A stretch of DNA of 64,000 bases from Pollutimonas sp963706785 (lineage in GTDB: Bacteria > Pseudomonadota > Gammaproteobacteria > Burkholderiales > Burkholderiaceae_B), in assembly GCA_963706785.1 (NCBI GenBank), contig CAVPNJ010000003.1:115141-179140 (forward strand). The letters are read 5' to 3'. Both the position numbers and the translations under genes were made by a program. Below, piece by piece: positions 52,296-61,104 of this stretch (the stretch's first letter is position 1; every line of letters begins with the position of its first letter). Under the pieces are notes generated by a model. It was not told the origin of the DNA. It was given only the letters and a program-made list of their open reading frames with translations, and searched no databases.

Positions 52296-53404
52296 GCGGA
52301 AGCTTCCTGAGCATTGAGCGTTACGGTTGGCTGGGGGGATTCGGTAATGAAGTGCCAGAGCGGAGTGTCGCCAAGGTGCTGGAGCTTGCCGCCCAGCCAG
52401 TCGGCCCAATATCCATCCGAGCCGAATTCGTCTCGCCAGCTCAGCAAACGGCGTGAGGAGAAATGAAGCGTATGCTCGTGGGTGAATCCCATGGCGCCGT
52501 GCACTTGATGCGCGATGGCGCAGACTTGCGTGGCGGCTTCACTGGTGCGAATCTTCCCCATGGCGATGGCGGCCGGTGCGGGCGCTGAGGCGCTGGCGTT
52601 GGCACCAGCTTCGGCCGCAGCCGCGGCGCTGGCGATCTGTCCGGCCTGTTCGGCGATCTGCTGCTGGATGGCCTGGAATTTTGCGATCGGCCGCCCGAAT
52701 TGCTCCCGTTCGAGGGCATACGAAATCGTCATATTCAAGACGCGCTGCATGGCGCCGGCCATTTGTTGCGCACGTAACAGCGCACCTTCCCACACCAATG
52801 CGAAGTGGCCTTCGAGCTCATGCTGTATCGCCACGTGGGCGGCTGGCACTTCGTGCGTCGTGAATACCAGCGTGTCGCGCGGTTCGCCAGCGAGGTTGGT
52901 GCCGGGAATGACCGATTCCGGCCTGGTGATCAGCGCGAGGCAAGGTTGATCGTTGACTTCCGCACGTACCAATACATGTGGGCAGTGGCGCCCGTAGGCC
53001 ACGTATTTCACGATCCCAGTGGCCGTGTAACGACCGTTATCGGCGAGCTGCAACTTGACGGCGGGGCCGTGCGCAAGTGTGCTCAACGAAATGGGTTGCG
53101 CTTCGTCGAAGGGAATGCCCGCCCGCATCAGAGCACGTTGTGCGATGAAGGTTTCAACCAGTGGCAGCGGCACGTTGAAATGGCCGGCGAGGAGGGCGAG
53201 CCGGCACAGCGAATCTAGCGGGAGCCCGGTGACGTCGTCGTCCAGCTGCATGGAGGCCGCGCCGACCAAGCCAATTTCGCAGGTCTGATTCCAGGCATCG
53301 CCCAACCAGTCGCCTCGTTCGGCCGCGTCCATGACCTCGCGTGAGCAGAGCTCAGAAAAAAAACGTGTGGCACTGTCGGCCAGTAATGTGTCGATTTCGC
53401 TCAT
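52292..53404 (-). CDS. acyl-CoA dehydrogenase, small/divergent partner
   Basis: A 370-residue acyl-CoA dehydrogenase family protein: N-terminal helices, a beta domain (LALITRPESVIPGTNLAGEP), and the helical REQFGRPIAKFQAIQQQIAEQAG block with HQVHGAMGFTHEHTLHFSSRRL. The usual C-terminal YEGT glutamate block is not present. A pair of unequal dehydrogenases with overlapping ATGA junctions on both sides suggests a heteromeric enzyme such as those of sterol or side-chain degradation, in which only one subunit carries the base. Confidence 0.87.
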   Translation of the reverse strand: MSEIDTLLADSATRFFSELCSREVMDAAERGDWLGDAWNQTCEIGLVGAASMQLDDDVTGLPLDSLCRLALLAGHFNVPLPLVETFIAQRALMRAGIPFDEAQPISLSTLAHGPAVKLQLADNGRYTATGIVKYVAYGRHCPHVLVRAEVNDQPCLALITRPESVIPGTNLAGEPRDTLVFTTHEVPAAHVAIQHELEGHFALVWEGALLRAQQMAGAMQRVLNMTISYALEREQFGRPIAKFQAIQQQIAEQAGQIASAAAAAEAGANASASAPAPAAIAMGKIRTSEAATQVCAIAHQVHGAMGFTHEHTLHFSSRRLLSWRDEFGSDGYWADWLGGKLQHLGDTPLWHFITESPQPTVTLNAQEASA

Positions 53405-54555
53405 CGTAACCCCAGGCTCTTGGCAATGATTCCACGCAGAATTTCCTTACTACCGCCGCGTATCGAGTAGGCTGGCGCGTACAGCGTCCCGTAGCGCAAG
53501 CTGTCGTTGAACAATTCGTCCTCGAAATCGAGGCGCAGCTCTTGTGGAAACAGATCGCGCGCGATGGACGGGATGTCCTGCTCGAAACGCGTGCCCAGGT
53601 CCTTGACCAGCGCGGCTTCGGTGCTGGGGACCTGCCCGACTTCCAGCATGCCGGCAATCGAAAATGACATCTGATGCTGGGTCCACAGCCGTGTAACCAG
53701 TCTGGCAATCTCGCTGCGCCGCGACTCAGATGGGTACAGGTGTAGCTTATCGACCATGCCGGCGAGAATATGGTAGGTACTCAGCCAACGATCGGGGCCG
53801 CTGCGTTCGTAAACAAGTTCGCTGGTGACCTGGCTCCAACCTTGCCCAATTGTGCCCACTACCCGGTCGTCCGGAATAAAGACGTCGTCGAATACCACTT
53901 CGTTGAAGTCGTGTTCGCCGGCCAGGTTGATAATGGGGCGGATGGCAATGCCGGGCGCTGAGAGGTCGACTAAGAACTGACTGACGCCTTCGCGCCGGCT
54001 TTCACCGCGCGGGCCGGTCCGTGCGAAGAGAATCATCATGTGCACACGATGTGCGTTACTCGTCCACATTTTGCTGCCGGTGACACGCCAGCCGCCGGGA
54101 ACCTGTACGGCGCGGGTGCGGATCGACGCGAGATCGGAGCCGGAGTCCGCTTCGCTCATTCCGATGCAAAAGTAGCACTCGCCACGGGCAATGGCAGGCA
54201 AAAACTCTTTGCGCTGACTTTCTGTTCCGAACTTTAGCAGCAGTGGGCCGCTCTGGCGATCTGCCACCCAGTGGGCACGCACCGGAGCGCCGGCGGCGAG
54301 CAGTTCCTCCGTCACGACGAAGCGTTCGATGGCGCTGCGTTCGTGGCCGCCATACTCTTTCGGCCAAGTCATGCCTATCCAGTTGCGCACACCCAGCGCT
54401 CGGCTAAAGTCGGAGTTGGGCGCGGCCCAGCCATACGGGCTCGGGGCAATGCGCCCAGCATCTTGCTCAGCTTGCACGAAGGCGCGCACCTTACCGCGCA
54501 GCGTCTTCAGCTCGGCAGGTTCCTCGTATATGGAAAATTTGATCGTTGAGTTCAT
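53401..54555 (-). CDS. acyl-CoA dehydrogenase, large partner
   Basis: A 384-residue dehydrogenase from ATG 54555, which has AAGGAG upstream (the frame extends to 54591). It shows CYFCIGMSEADSGSDLASIRTRAV, GSKMWTSNAHRVHMMILFART, FNEVVFDDVFIPDDRVVG, and the end YSIRGGSKEILRGIIAKSLGLR. It is the first gene of the operon and its stop overlaps the start of the second dehydrogenase by four bases. The two probably form one alpha-beta enzyme oxidising an acyl-CoA. It is divergent from the CaiB-type CoA-transferase. Confidence 0.9.
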   Translation of the reverse strand: MNSTIKFSIYEEPAELKTLRGKVRAFVQAEQDAGRIAPSPYGWAAPNSDFSRALGVRNWIGMTWPKEYGGHERSAIERFVVTEELLAAGAPVRAHWVADRQSGPLLLKFGTESQRKEFLPAIARGECYFCIGMSEADSGSDLASIRTRAVQVPGGWRVTGSKMWTSNAHRVHMMILFARTGPRGESRREGVSQFLVDLSAPGIAIRPIINLAGEHDFNEVVFDDVFIPDDRVVGTIGQGWSQVTSELVYERSGPDRWLSTYHILAGMVDKLHLYPSESRRSEIARLVTRLWTQHQMSFSIAGMLEVGQVPSTEAALVKDLGTRFEQDIPSIARDLFPQELRLDFEDELFNDSLRYGTLYAPAYSIRGGSKEILRGIIAKSLGLR

Positions 54556-54613
54556 CCGTGGCTCCTTGGGATGTCGGGAGGTTATCCACAACTGTGTACA
54601 GGAGCAATTTATT

Positions 54614-54629
54614 ATTCACGTACGTGAAT
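54614..54629. promoter_or_regulatory. 16-base perfect palindrome in the divergent promoter
   Basis: ATTCACGT-ACGTGAAT lies between the acyl-CoA dehydrogenase operon and the CaiB gene, 53 bases before the CaiB start and 59 before the dehydrogenase start. This is the expected place for an operator serving both directions. The IclR protein of the same cluster is the likely binder. Confidence 0.6.
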
Positions 54630-54681
54630 TTTCTAGTCTGCGATGAGTACATATATATAAGAATGAGGGAAATGTTCATCG

Positions 54682-55875
54682 ATGAAGGCAGGAAGGATTG
54701 TGAGCGAGAAAAATTTGGGTAATGGACCGCTATCCGGTGTGCGTGTGATTGACCTTACATCGGTCGTATTGGGGCCAATTGCTACGCAACTGATGGCTGA
54801 TTTCGGGGCCGATGTCATCAAGGTTGAAGGCCCGAGCGGCGACATCATCCGTTCTAACGGGGTGTCGAGAAAACGAGGCATGGGTTCGATCTACCTTTCG
54901 TTGAACCGGAACAAACGTTCTGTCGTTCTTGATCTGAAGCGCGATGAGGACAAGGAAGTGCTTCGCCGCCTGATCGCCACTGCAGATGTCCTTGTGCATA
55001 ACATGCGGGTGAAGGCCATAGAGCGGCTAGGGTTTGGCTACGAGGCAGTGCGCGAGCTGAAGCCTGACATCGTTTACTGCGTGGCGACGGGCTTTGGGCA
55101 GGACGGCCCTTATCGCGACAAGCCTGCCTTCGATGAAATCATCCAGGCTTCATGCGGTTTCGTGGGAGTAAGCTCATTAGGCAAGCCGCAGCCCGAATAC
55201 TCGCCTAACTTGATCGCCGACAAAACGGTAGGGTTATACATGGCGAATGCGGTGATGGCAGCCATGGTGCATCGTTACCGGACGGGCCAAGGCCAGGCTA
55301 TCGAGGTGCCCATGCTCGAAACCATGGCTTCTTTCGTGCTGGCCGAGCATATGGGCGGGCTGACCTTCCCCGAAAGCAACGAGCCCGCGGGCTACAGGCG
55401 TATCGTGAATGGTGGCCGGCGCCCTTACCGTAGCGGTGACGGCTGGATCTGCGTGCTGCCGTACACCGAGGCGCATTGGATCGCATTCTTTAATGCCGTT
55501 GGCAAAGGTGATTTGATTGAAACGTTCGATATCGGCGATCGTCAGAAGCGTAATGCTCGCATCCAGGAAATCTATGCGGCGGTTGCCTCGATCACGCCGC
55601 TAAAGACCACCGCGGAATGGATAAGCCTGTGCGATGCCTTGGATATTCCCGTAGCAGAGATCCAGTCGCTGGACGACCTTCCCTTGCATCCGCATCTGCA
55701 AGCTGTCGGTTTCTTCGAAGAAGCCGAGCACCCCACTGTCGGGCGTATTCGTCAAGCTCGGCCGTCCGTAAAGTTCAGCGAAACCCCGATTGGGCTACAC
55801 CGCCACGCTCCCGAATTGGGCGAAAACACCGAGGAAGTTCTTCGGGAACTGGACGACGAAATATCGCGTGAGTGA
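54682..55875 (+). CDS. CaiB/BaiF-type (class III) CoA-transferase
   Basis: A 397-residue transferase: GVRVIDLTSVVLGPIATQLMADFGADVIKVEGPSGDIIR (with the catalytic Asp expected in the AFDEIIQA block), LSLNRNKRSVVLDLK, NMRVKAIERLGFGYEAV and PDIVYCVATGFGQDGPYRDKPAFDEIIQASCG. It moves CoA between acyl thioesters and free acids, so it can activate the substrate of the divergent beta-oxidation operon. GAGGGAAA precedes ATG 54682; GTG 54700 is another possible start. Confidence 0.92.
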   Translation: MKAGRIVSEKNLGNGPLSGVRVIDLTSVVLGPIATQLMADFGADVIKVEGPSGDIIRSNGVSRKRGMGSIYLSLNRNKRSVVLDLKRDEDKEVLRRLIATADVLVHNMRVKAIERLGFGYEAVRELKPDIVYCVATGFGQDGPYRDKPAFDEIIQASCGFVGVSSLGKPQPEYSPNLIADKTVGLYMANAVMAAMVHRYRTGQGQAIEVPMLETMASFVLAEHMGGLTFPESNEPAGYRRIVNGGRRPYRSGDGWICVLPYTEAHWIAFFNAVGKGDLIETFDIGDRQKRNARIQEIYAAVASITPLKTTAEWISLCDALDIPVAEIQSLDDLPLHPHLQAVGFFEEAEHPTVGRIRQARPSVKFSETPIGLHRHAPELGENTEEVLRELDDEISRE

Positions 55876-56033
55876 TCCCGCTTATAGATGTCTGCCCGCT
55901 GCGCATAGGGGCCCAGCACGATCAGTGGAACCTGAGCGCGGATCAGAGACAGCGTCTGGCCCAGTACCTTAAGGCCCATCTAGTACTGACGGCCCTGTGC
56001 GGCTCGAACGACGTGATTAACCGTATTTGATGA
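55876..56033. other. short gap before the island boundary
   Basis: No supported gene. A minus-strand frame here (MGLKVLGQTLSLIRAQVPLIVLGPYAQRADIY) is protein-like and could be the start of a truncated gene, but I cannot name it. Confidence 0.3.
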
Positions 56034-56086
56034 GTGGCGCGGGGCTGGAATCGAACAGGCACGCTTCGCGGCGGGGGATTTTGAGT
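56034..56086. other. degenerate copy of the tRNA-Leu 3' end (island attachment site)
   Basis: This stretch repeats 62678-62732, the 3' part of the tRNA-Leu(CAA) gene, in the same orientation. From GGGGC(C/T)GG to TTTTGAGT 43 of 46 bases agree, and the last 21 are identical. The first few bases add one mismatch and one gap. It cannot be a working tRNA. It marks the far end of an element integrated at the tRNA, with the intact gene restored at the integrase side. Confidence 0.82.
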
Positions 56087-56316
56087 TGGCGATTTACGGT
56101 GTTTGTCTAGGGAAGTAGGGCGAAGCGGAGCGTAGGTCGAAATAACTAAAAACAATTGTGGATCAGTGGGTTAGCGTAGATTAGCGAAACTTGATGGAAC
56201 TGATGAGTGTACCTGTACTGTACCGAAATAAATCAGCCGCATAGTCAAAGAGCCGTACTCATAGCTTTTCCGCGAAGGCATATCATGCGTGGTAAACGTG
56301 ATTGTCACTTATAACC
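56087..56316. other. island-end noncoding region with possible integrase arm sites
   Basis: No gene is seen. At 56207-56229 the motifs TGTACC and CTGTACCGAAA occur close together. CTGTACCGAAA recurs at 62577-62587 near the other island end, where ACTGTACC and TTCCGAAATGTAC are also found. Such short repeats at both ends are typical of arm-type integrase sites. Confidence 0.45.
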
Positions 56317-57075
56317 TCAGATCTGGCCAAGCAGCTTGGCGTTATGACTACTGGCCATTGAAGCGAAGAGTTGAAGAAGATCGACCTTTGATCGGCCTGC
56401 GGCGATAACGTCAATAAGGTCACCGACCGATATCTTTATAACTGTGTTAAGTCTCGGATTTAAAAGTATTATTTCTGACCACTCGGTCCCACTCCCTTCG
56501 ACAGATGCCGCGTAACTTAGAAGCCAGTACATCATAACTTGACGATAATCAGATGAAGAAAAGGCCTTGTTGGTGCATTTGACTTCGATAAGTCGTCGAT
56601 CAATCGAGAAGTCGCCAGTTCCGGACGATATCCATTGGTATCCAGGTATACGGGGCGATTGAGTAAGCGTGCCATCGAATTTTTTCTGAAGCGTGCCAAG
56701 CATACGAACTAGATTATCTGCTACTAGAGTAGCAACTTCTTTGTCAGCTTCATCGAGACCCCTAGGGAGCTTGGCGTCGAAGTATCTTCGCTGCCTCCGG
56801 ACTGCTATTTCCAGGGTATGTTCCCAATTGATTGGCTCATTAGCTAAGAGCTGCTCGCCAGCGGCTATTGCGACCTCGAATAACATGGCATGTTGGAGCT
56901 TGCTAGCGCTAATTAATGCTAGCGATACCGGCTCGCATCCTGTAATTGCGAAGGCCTCACGATTTAAGTGCATCACTAAGCCTGGCACTAATTGGGGGAA
57001 TAAAGCGTCGAATATCCCAGGAATATCCCTAGCAACAGTTCGCGGATCGGTTGCAGATAGACGCATCTTCGTCAT
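56317..57075 (-). CDS. PD-(D/E)XK-like nuclease coupled to the reverse transcriptase
   Basis: 252 residues from ATG 57075, which overlaps the reverse-transcriptase stop (ATGA). The first 140 residues are helical. Then comes a nuclease-like core: GTGDFSIDRRLIEVKCTN gives D155, E164 and K166 in the D-x(n)-E-x-K pattern, followed by SDYRQVMMYWLLSY (Q179-x3-Y183), as in RecB-like PD-(D/E)XK enzymes. A DNase or RNase effector is therefore plausible. I recognise no named family. The gene is AT-rich like the reverse transcriptase and unlike the flanking chromosome. An inactive or structural role cannot be excluded. Confidence 0.75.
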   Translation of the reverse strand: MTKMRLSATDPRTVARDIPGIFDALFPQLVPGLVMHLNREAFAITGCEPVSLALISASKLQHAMLFEVAIAAGEQLLANEPINWEHTLEIAVRRQRRYFDAKLPRGLDEADKEVATLVADNLVRMLGTLQKKFDGTLTQSPRIPGYQWISSGTGDFSIDRRLIEVKCTNKAFSSSDYRQVMMYWLLSYAASVEGSGTEWSEIILLNPRLNTVIKISVGDLIDVIAAGRSKVDLLQLFASMASSHNAKLLGQI

Positions 57076-58698
57076 TGATCGCACCAGTCTTGGTAAATAC
57101 TAGCAAAAGTTGGTCGATTGCCGCGCTCAATGCCTAGACTCCATGATTGGGCGGTACTTCTCTTTACTTGCGCTCTGAAGCTGACTCCATCGTCCCCGAA
57201 TTCGGGGGCTGCTAACCAAAGCATCCTTTGCTGCTCTGGGCTGATTGCATTCCAAGTGTTCCGGAGGCGAATAAAGTGTCCTCGATCCCGCCATTGATGC
57301 CAGCAATCGATGCAGGCTCTTTTAACTGCCTGAGATTCGGTGGAGTTATAAGTTGAAAGTACATACTCTGCACGAGATTGAGTGCGCCGGAGTCGAATGG
57401 TCCTAAGATAGAAGAGGCAGCTTGCCTCAGTTATCAGGAGATGAGGAGAGTGCGTAGGAATGGCATCTAGGAGCTGGTCGATTCCCTTGTGGATCTCTGT
57501 GAAATCGTTATCAGCTTGGATGGCATAAATACCTCTCATGATTGTTGACCATGACGCACGAAATGCATGTAGATTCTGCTGCGCCAGCAATGTCCCGCAA
57601 AGCTGCAGAGCAACCGCCGGACTTTGTAGCTTGAGTGTTCTGCCAATTTGTGCAACTAAGAATGCATCAGGCTGTCCTTTATTTAGTTCTAGATCTAACA
57701 GAGTACGGACTTCTAGGCTTTGGACTGTATCTTTTAGTTCTTCGTAATCCTCATCCGCCCTATCGGAGTAGGGATCAAATTGCATGTCGATCTCACGAAG
57801 TTTCTTCGCTTCGTCACCACCACCATGGAGCTGAGTGTGGACGTAGTCGCAGAAGTGCTTCCCTGTTAAGAAAGTGGTTTTGGTGCGATTGAGAGTGAGC
57901 CCATAGTCCGCAAGAGAGTGTGACAATATTGCGAGCGCTCGGTATGCGTCCGCTTGCGTCGGGGTTATCAAAACAAAGTCGTCCACGTACCTACGCCATA
58001 CAATTCGTGCATCACTAAGAGCACGATCAGACAGCGGTTAGAAGTAGCTCAGCCAAAATGCGTGAGCACTGTCCCCCGACTGGGAGGCCGAAAGACCTAC
58101 CGGACGCAAGCTTGCTTAGAAAACGATCAACTTGAGTTGGTAGCTCGGAGCCGCCAGGGAAAAGATCTTGACCGAAGGTCTCAAGCCTGTGGTGATAAAT
58201 ATGCTCATAAAAGCTTGAAATGTCTGTCTGGACGACTACTGAGGACTCACCCATCACATTGCAATCTTTGATTGCCCATTCACGAAATGATCTCCATGCA
58301 GATAGTCTATCGAACAGGGTACTACCCTCGGTAGTGTATCGATACGAGTGCACCCGATCACTACGGTGTGGTTCATTTGCTTCGGCGATTGCGATTGCCA
58401 ACCCATTCAGATAGATATTCCAGAATGGATGAATTTTCGTCGTGACGCGAAATCCAGCAGCGCCAGTAGGCACAAGCAGCCGTTCCGAAAAAATATCAAG
58501 TGCGTTAATAGAATCTTTAACGTTTTTCTTATTAAGGGGAGCAAGATCCTGGGAGTAAGCGTATGCAAGTTCTGCTAACGCGTCTTGCTTATCTTTGACG
58601 AAACGGGTGTCGATATCGAACGGCAATGTATCGTTGTCCCCGTTTGCTCCAATATCAGCAGCCGCACGCTTGAAGTGCTCCAGTGTTACATCTGGCAT
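57072..58698 (-). pseudogene. Abi/UG-type reverse transcriptase, one frameshift
   Basis: About 541 residues in two frames. The first runs from ATG 58698 (GAGAGG upstream) to about 58032: QTDISSFYEHIYHHRL is motif A with the first catalytic Asp, and GLPVGGQCSRILAELLL is motif B. One extra base near 58032 (GTCTGAT for GTCGAT or similar) shifts the frame. RALSDARIVWRRYVDDFVLIT then gives motif C (YVDD) and the rest follows to 57072. The SRxLAE form of motif B and the long helical C-terminus (about 290-541) point to the Abi/UG (DRT) defence class, not to group II introns or retrons. It starts 14 bases after the hsdR remnant. A single indel may be a sequencing error. Confidence 0.85.
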
Positions 58699-58711
58699 AG
58701 CTCGTCGCCTC

Positions 58712-59210
58712 TCATGTTTGACTCCACTCTTCACCCAAAATCTCTGCCTGCTGTAACACCAGCTCTACAGCGGTATCTGCCATATCCGGCGGATATTTGT
58801 ACTTGCGCAATATCCGCCTCACCATCAATCGTAGACTGGCACGCACACTTTCGCGCTTGGACCAATCCACTGTGATGTTCTTACGCAGATTCTCTGTCAG
58901 CTCGTGGGCGATTTTCTTCAGCGTTTCGTCTGTCAGCTTGCGCACGGCTGATTCGTTGGTACCCAGCGCATCGTAGAATCGAATTTCGTCTTCATTCAGG
59001 CCTAGCTCTTCGCCACGGCTGATGGCTTCCTGGAACTTCTTGGCCATCTCTACTAGCTCTTCCATCACTTGAGCGGTTTCGATACTGCGGTTTTGGTATG
59101 TATTTGACGAAGATAAGGCCCAGAACTAAATGTTTGTATTCTGCGGCATCCATATTGGCGCGCAGCTTGTCAGCAGCAGCCCATAAGGTTTTCTTGATGT
59201 CTTGGATCAT
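58712..59210 (-). pseudogene. collapsed type I restriction locus: start of hsdM fused to end of hsdR
   Basis: From ATG 59210 the first 38 codons (MIQDIKKTLWAAADKLRANM...LVLGLIFVKYI) are the N-terminus of a type I methyltransferase subunit HsdM. At about 59095-59107 the sequence passes, through a short AAATAC stretch shared by both genes, into another frame reading YQNRSIETAQVMEELVEMAKKFQ to the stop at 58712, which is the C-terminal end of HsdR. Everything between (most of hsdM, hsdS, most of hsdR) has been deleted. No activity is possible. Its promoter may still drive the downstream reverse transcriptase. Confidence 0.85.
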
Positions 59211-59279
59211 GCGTGACTTACAAGTAGTGAAAGTTAATGTTACTGAATCGAAGTTAGCATAAACGTTTCTATTCGGTGT

Positions 59280-60407
59280 TTATGCATTCTCGTGAAGGTG
59301 TCGGATTTGGTAGCTGGTACTACGTCCACCGGCTTCAGTTTTTTGCAGCACGCCGCGTTGCAATAATTCCGTCATGTCACGTAAAGCAGTGTCTTGCGAA
59401 CATTTGGCCAGCGCTGCCCATTTGCTAGTTGTTAACTTGCCCTCAAACCCATCCAACAGCCGATTGAGCACCTTGATCTGCCGTTCATTCATTGGAATGG
59501 TCGCCGCGTGCTGCCAGAACTTCGCTTTGGTGAATACCAGATCGAGGACGCCGTGGGCGTGTTCGATAGCTCTTAGCAGCGTTGCAAAAAACCACGCCAG
59601 CCACTGCGTCACATCCATGTCGCCCTTTTGCGTGCGCTCAAGGATCTCGTAGTAGGCCTTGCGCTGTCGCTGGATCTGAGCGGACAAGCTGTAAAAACGC
59701 TTTGGACTACCGTCTGCACGGGTCAGCAGTAGGTCGCCAATGGCTCGTGCAATGCGGCCGTTGCCATCATCAAACGGGTGCAGTGTGACGAACCATAGGT
59801 GACCTAGCCCGGCGCGAACGAGAGCAGGTTCTTTCGGTGTGGAGTCATTCAGCCAAGCGAGGAAGCGTGTCATCTCTGCGGTTATTCGGTTGGCGGGTGG
59901 TGCCTCGAAATGCACCTTTTCTCGACCAATAGAGCCTGAGACGACCTGCATGGGGCCGGTAGTGTCGCTTCGCCAATTGCCCACGCTGATGGGGTTGATG
60001 CCCGAATAGCCAGTGGGAAAGAGCGCCGCGTGCCAGCCGAATAGGCGCTCAGTATAGAGGGGAGCCATCGCGTTGCTGGTGGCGTCCAGGATCATGTCGA
60101 CGATGCCGTCGACATGACGGTCTGCGGGAGCCAAAGCACCAATAGCGACGCCTAAGCGGCGTGCGACGGAGGAACGCACCGAGGCGACGTTGAGCGTTTC
60201 GCCCTCGATGGCACTGGTTTGGACGACGTCTTCGGTCAGTGCTGCCAAGCTGGCTTCGTCGCGCAGTGCCATTCCCACATCTGCTAGTCGGCCGAGCAGC
60301 AAGCCCTGGGCACGACTGGCGGCCGCCAAGGGTTCTGCTAGGGCGGCCAGATCGTAGCGCCAGTCAGGCCAATGCGGCGATTGCCAGATGTATTCACCGT
60401 AGTTCAT
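59280..60407 (-). CDS. Fic family protein (DUF4172 type)
   Basis: A 375-residue Fic protein: an N-terminal DUF4172-like region (YGEYIWQSPHWPDWRYD), the inhibitory helix motif TSAIEG at about 64, the canonical active-site loop HPFDDGNGRIAR near 212, and a C-terminal winged helix (WAALAKCSQDTALRDMTELLQRGVLQKTEAGGRS). The inhibitory glutamate makes it class II, self-regulated. Its ATG overlaps the stop of the MbcA-like gene (ATGA), so the two are translated together and may form a toxin-antitoxin-like pair. Likely reaction: AMPylation of a host protein; target unknown. Confidence 0.92.
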   Translation of the reverse strand: MNYGEYIWQSPHWPDWRYDLAALAEPLAAASRAQGLLLGRLADVGMALRDEASLAALTEDVVQTSAIEGETLNVASVRSSVARRLGVAIGALAPADRHVDGIVDMILDATSNAMAPLYTERLFGWHAALFPTGYSGINPISVGNWRSDTTGPMQVVSGSIGREKVHFEAPPANRITAEMTRFLAWLNDSTPKEPALVRAGLGHLWFVTLHPFDDGNGRIARAIGDLLLTRADGSPKRFYSLSAQIQRQRKAYYEILERTQKGDMDVTQWLAWFFATLLRAIEHAHGVLDLVFTKAKFWQHAATIPMNERQIKVLNRLLDGFEGKLTTSKWAALAKCSQDTALRDMTELLQRGVLQKTEAGGRSTSYQIRHLHENA

Positions 60408-60772
60408 GCAGTGATTGTGGCCTGTTTTTGACCTTCCGTCGAACCTTGATACATCGCGAATGTGTCTGTTGGTTCCGGATCTTCCAACGCCGACGTTAGA
60501 CGCTCGCCAGCTTCGCGGCTGCAGCGGATTACGACTAGTTTTGATTGCTTGCCGCGCCGAGCTGACCTACACCACCCCCCCCCGTACTCGATCGAGGCGA
60601 GAATGCGGCGGACTTCCTGAGCACCCCGCTCGCTTTCGCAATGCTTTAGCGGGGTGCTTCCTCCTAGTGCTAAGTTGGGGCTTAACATCCATTTTTCCGC
60701 CGCAACTTTGTCTTCGAAGACACTTTCTGCCAAATGTTGAACTGAACTCAGCTCGGCGCTTTGCTTTTTCAT
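60404..60772 (-). CDS. MbcA/ParS/Xre-type antitoxin-like protein with extended C-terminus
   Basis: 122 residues from ATG 60772 (GAGGAG upstream). Residues about 10-65 (ESVFEDKVAAEKWMLSPNLALGGSTPLKHCESERGAQEVRRILASIEYGG) are the toxin-binding domain of MbcA/ParS antitoxins. That domain normally ends within a few residues of IEYG. Here a run of nine G (coding strand) after EYG leads into 55 extra residues that finish at the Fic start. With seven or ten G the frame would end EYGGVV-stop, the usual family length. No RES toxin is present; the coupled partner is Fic. Confidence 0.8.
   Translation of the reverse strand: MKKQSAELSSVQHLAESVFEDKVAAEKWMLSPNLALGGSTPLKHCESERGAQEVRRILASIEYGGGWCRSARRGKQSKLVVIRCSREAGERLTSALEDPEPTDTFAMYQGSTEGQKQATITA
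60577..60585. repeat. nine-base C/G homopolymer inside the MbcA-like gene
   Basis: Nine C on the plus strand (nine G on the coding strand) fall right where MbcA-family proteins end. Loss of two or gain of one base would create a stop three codons later. Such tracts slip during replication and are also frequent sequencing-error sites. Confidence 0.7.
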
Positions 60773-61104
60773 ATTGCTCCTCGTATTGATGGGGAATAGT
60801 TATCAAAATGCGCCTTGACCGGGTGGAGCGTTCGCCTACAGCCGCGGTTCCGAAACATTCACATATTGCATGCAGCTCTTCTGTCCACCTCAGGGTCGCA
60901 TAGCCGATCTTGAGCGTGCTTGGAAGGTAGACCGAATCCTGATGTCGTTGCCGGCACGGTGACCCACCGGTCTCTTTCGTGGAGTTTTGAATTAAACGCT
61001 TGGATATTGGCATAGAATTTTTGAGAGCGCAGTGGCCGCATTTTTTATCAGCGGCCTTGCGTGCTTATTAAGTGGACGACGCACGTCGGATGACGAGGCC
61101 GAAT
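60773..61104. other. island region without a confident gene
   Basis: A 60-codon minus-strand frame at 60859-61041 (RSQKFYANIQAFNSKLHERDRWVTVPA) has protein-like composition but no family likeness and only a distant AAGG. Another frame spanning 60567-61013 overlaps the antitoxin gene and is a shadow. I see no RNA gene. Confidence 0.35.

Noticed and set aside
56034..56110. Second tRNA gene
   Set aside because: Only the 3' part resembles tRNA-Leu; the acceptor 5' strand and D arm are missing and the remaining stem bases are mutated.
57072..58698. Group II intron maturase or retron reverse transcriptase
   Set aside because: Motif B is GLPVGGQCSRILAE, not the GTPQGGxxSP form; no maturase, HNH or msr-msd-like region is visible around it.
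60567..61013. 148-codon minus-strand frame over the antitoxin start
   Set aside because: It overlaps the MbcA-like gene in another frame and has no family likeness or ribosome site.
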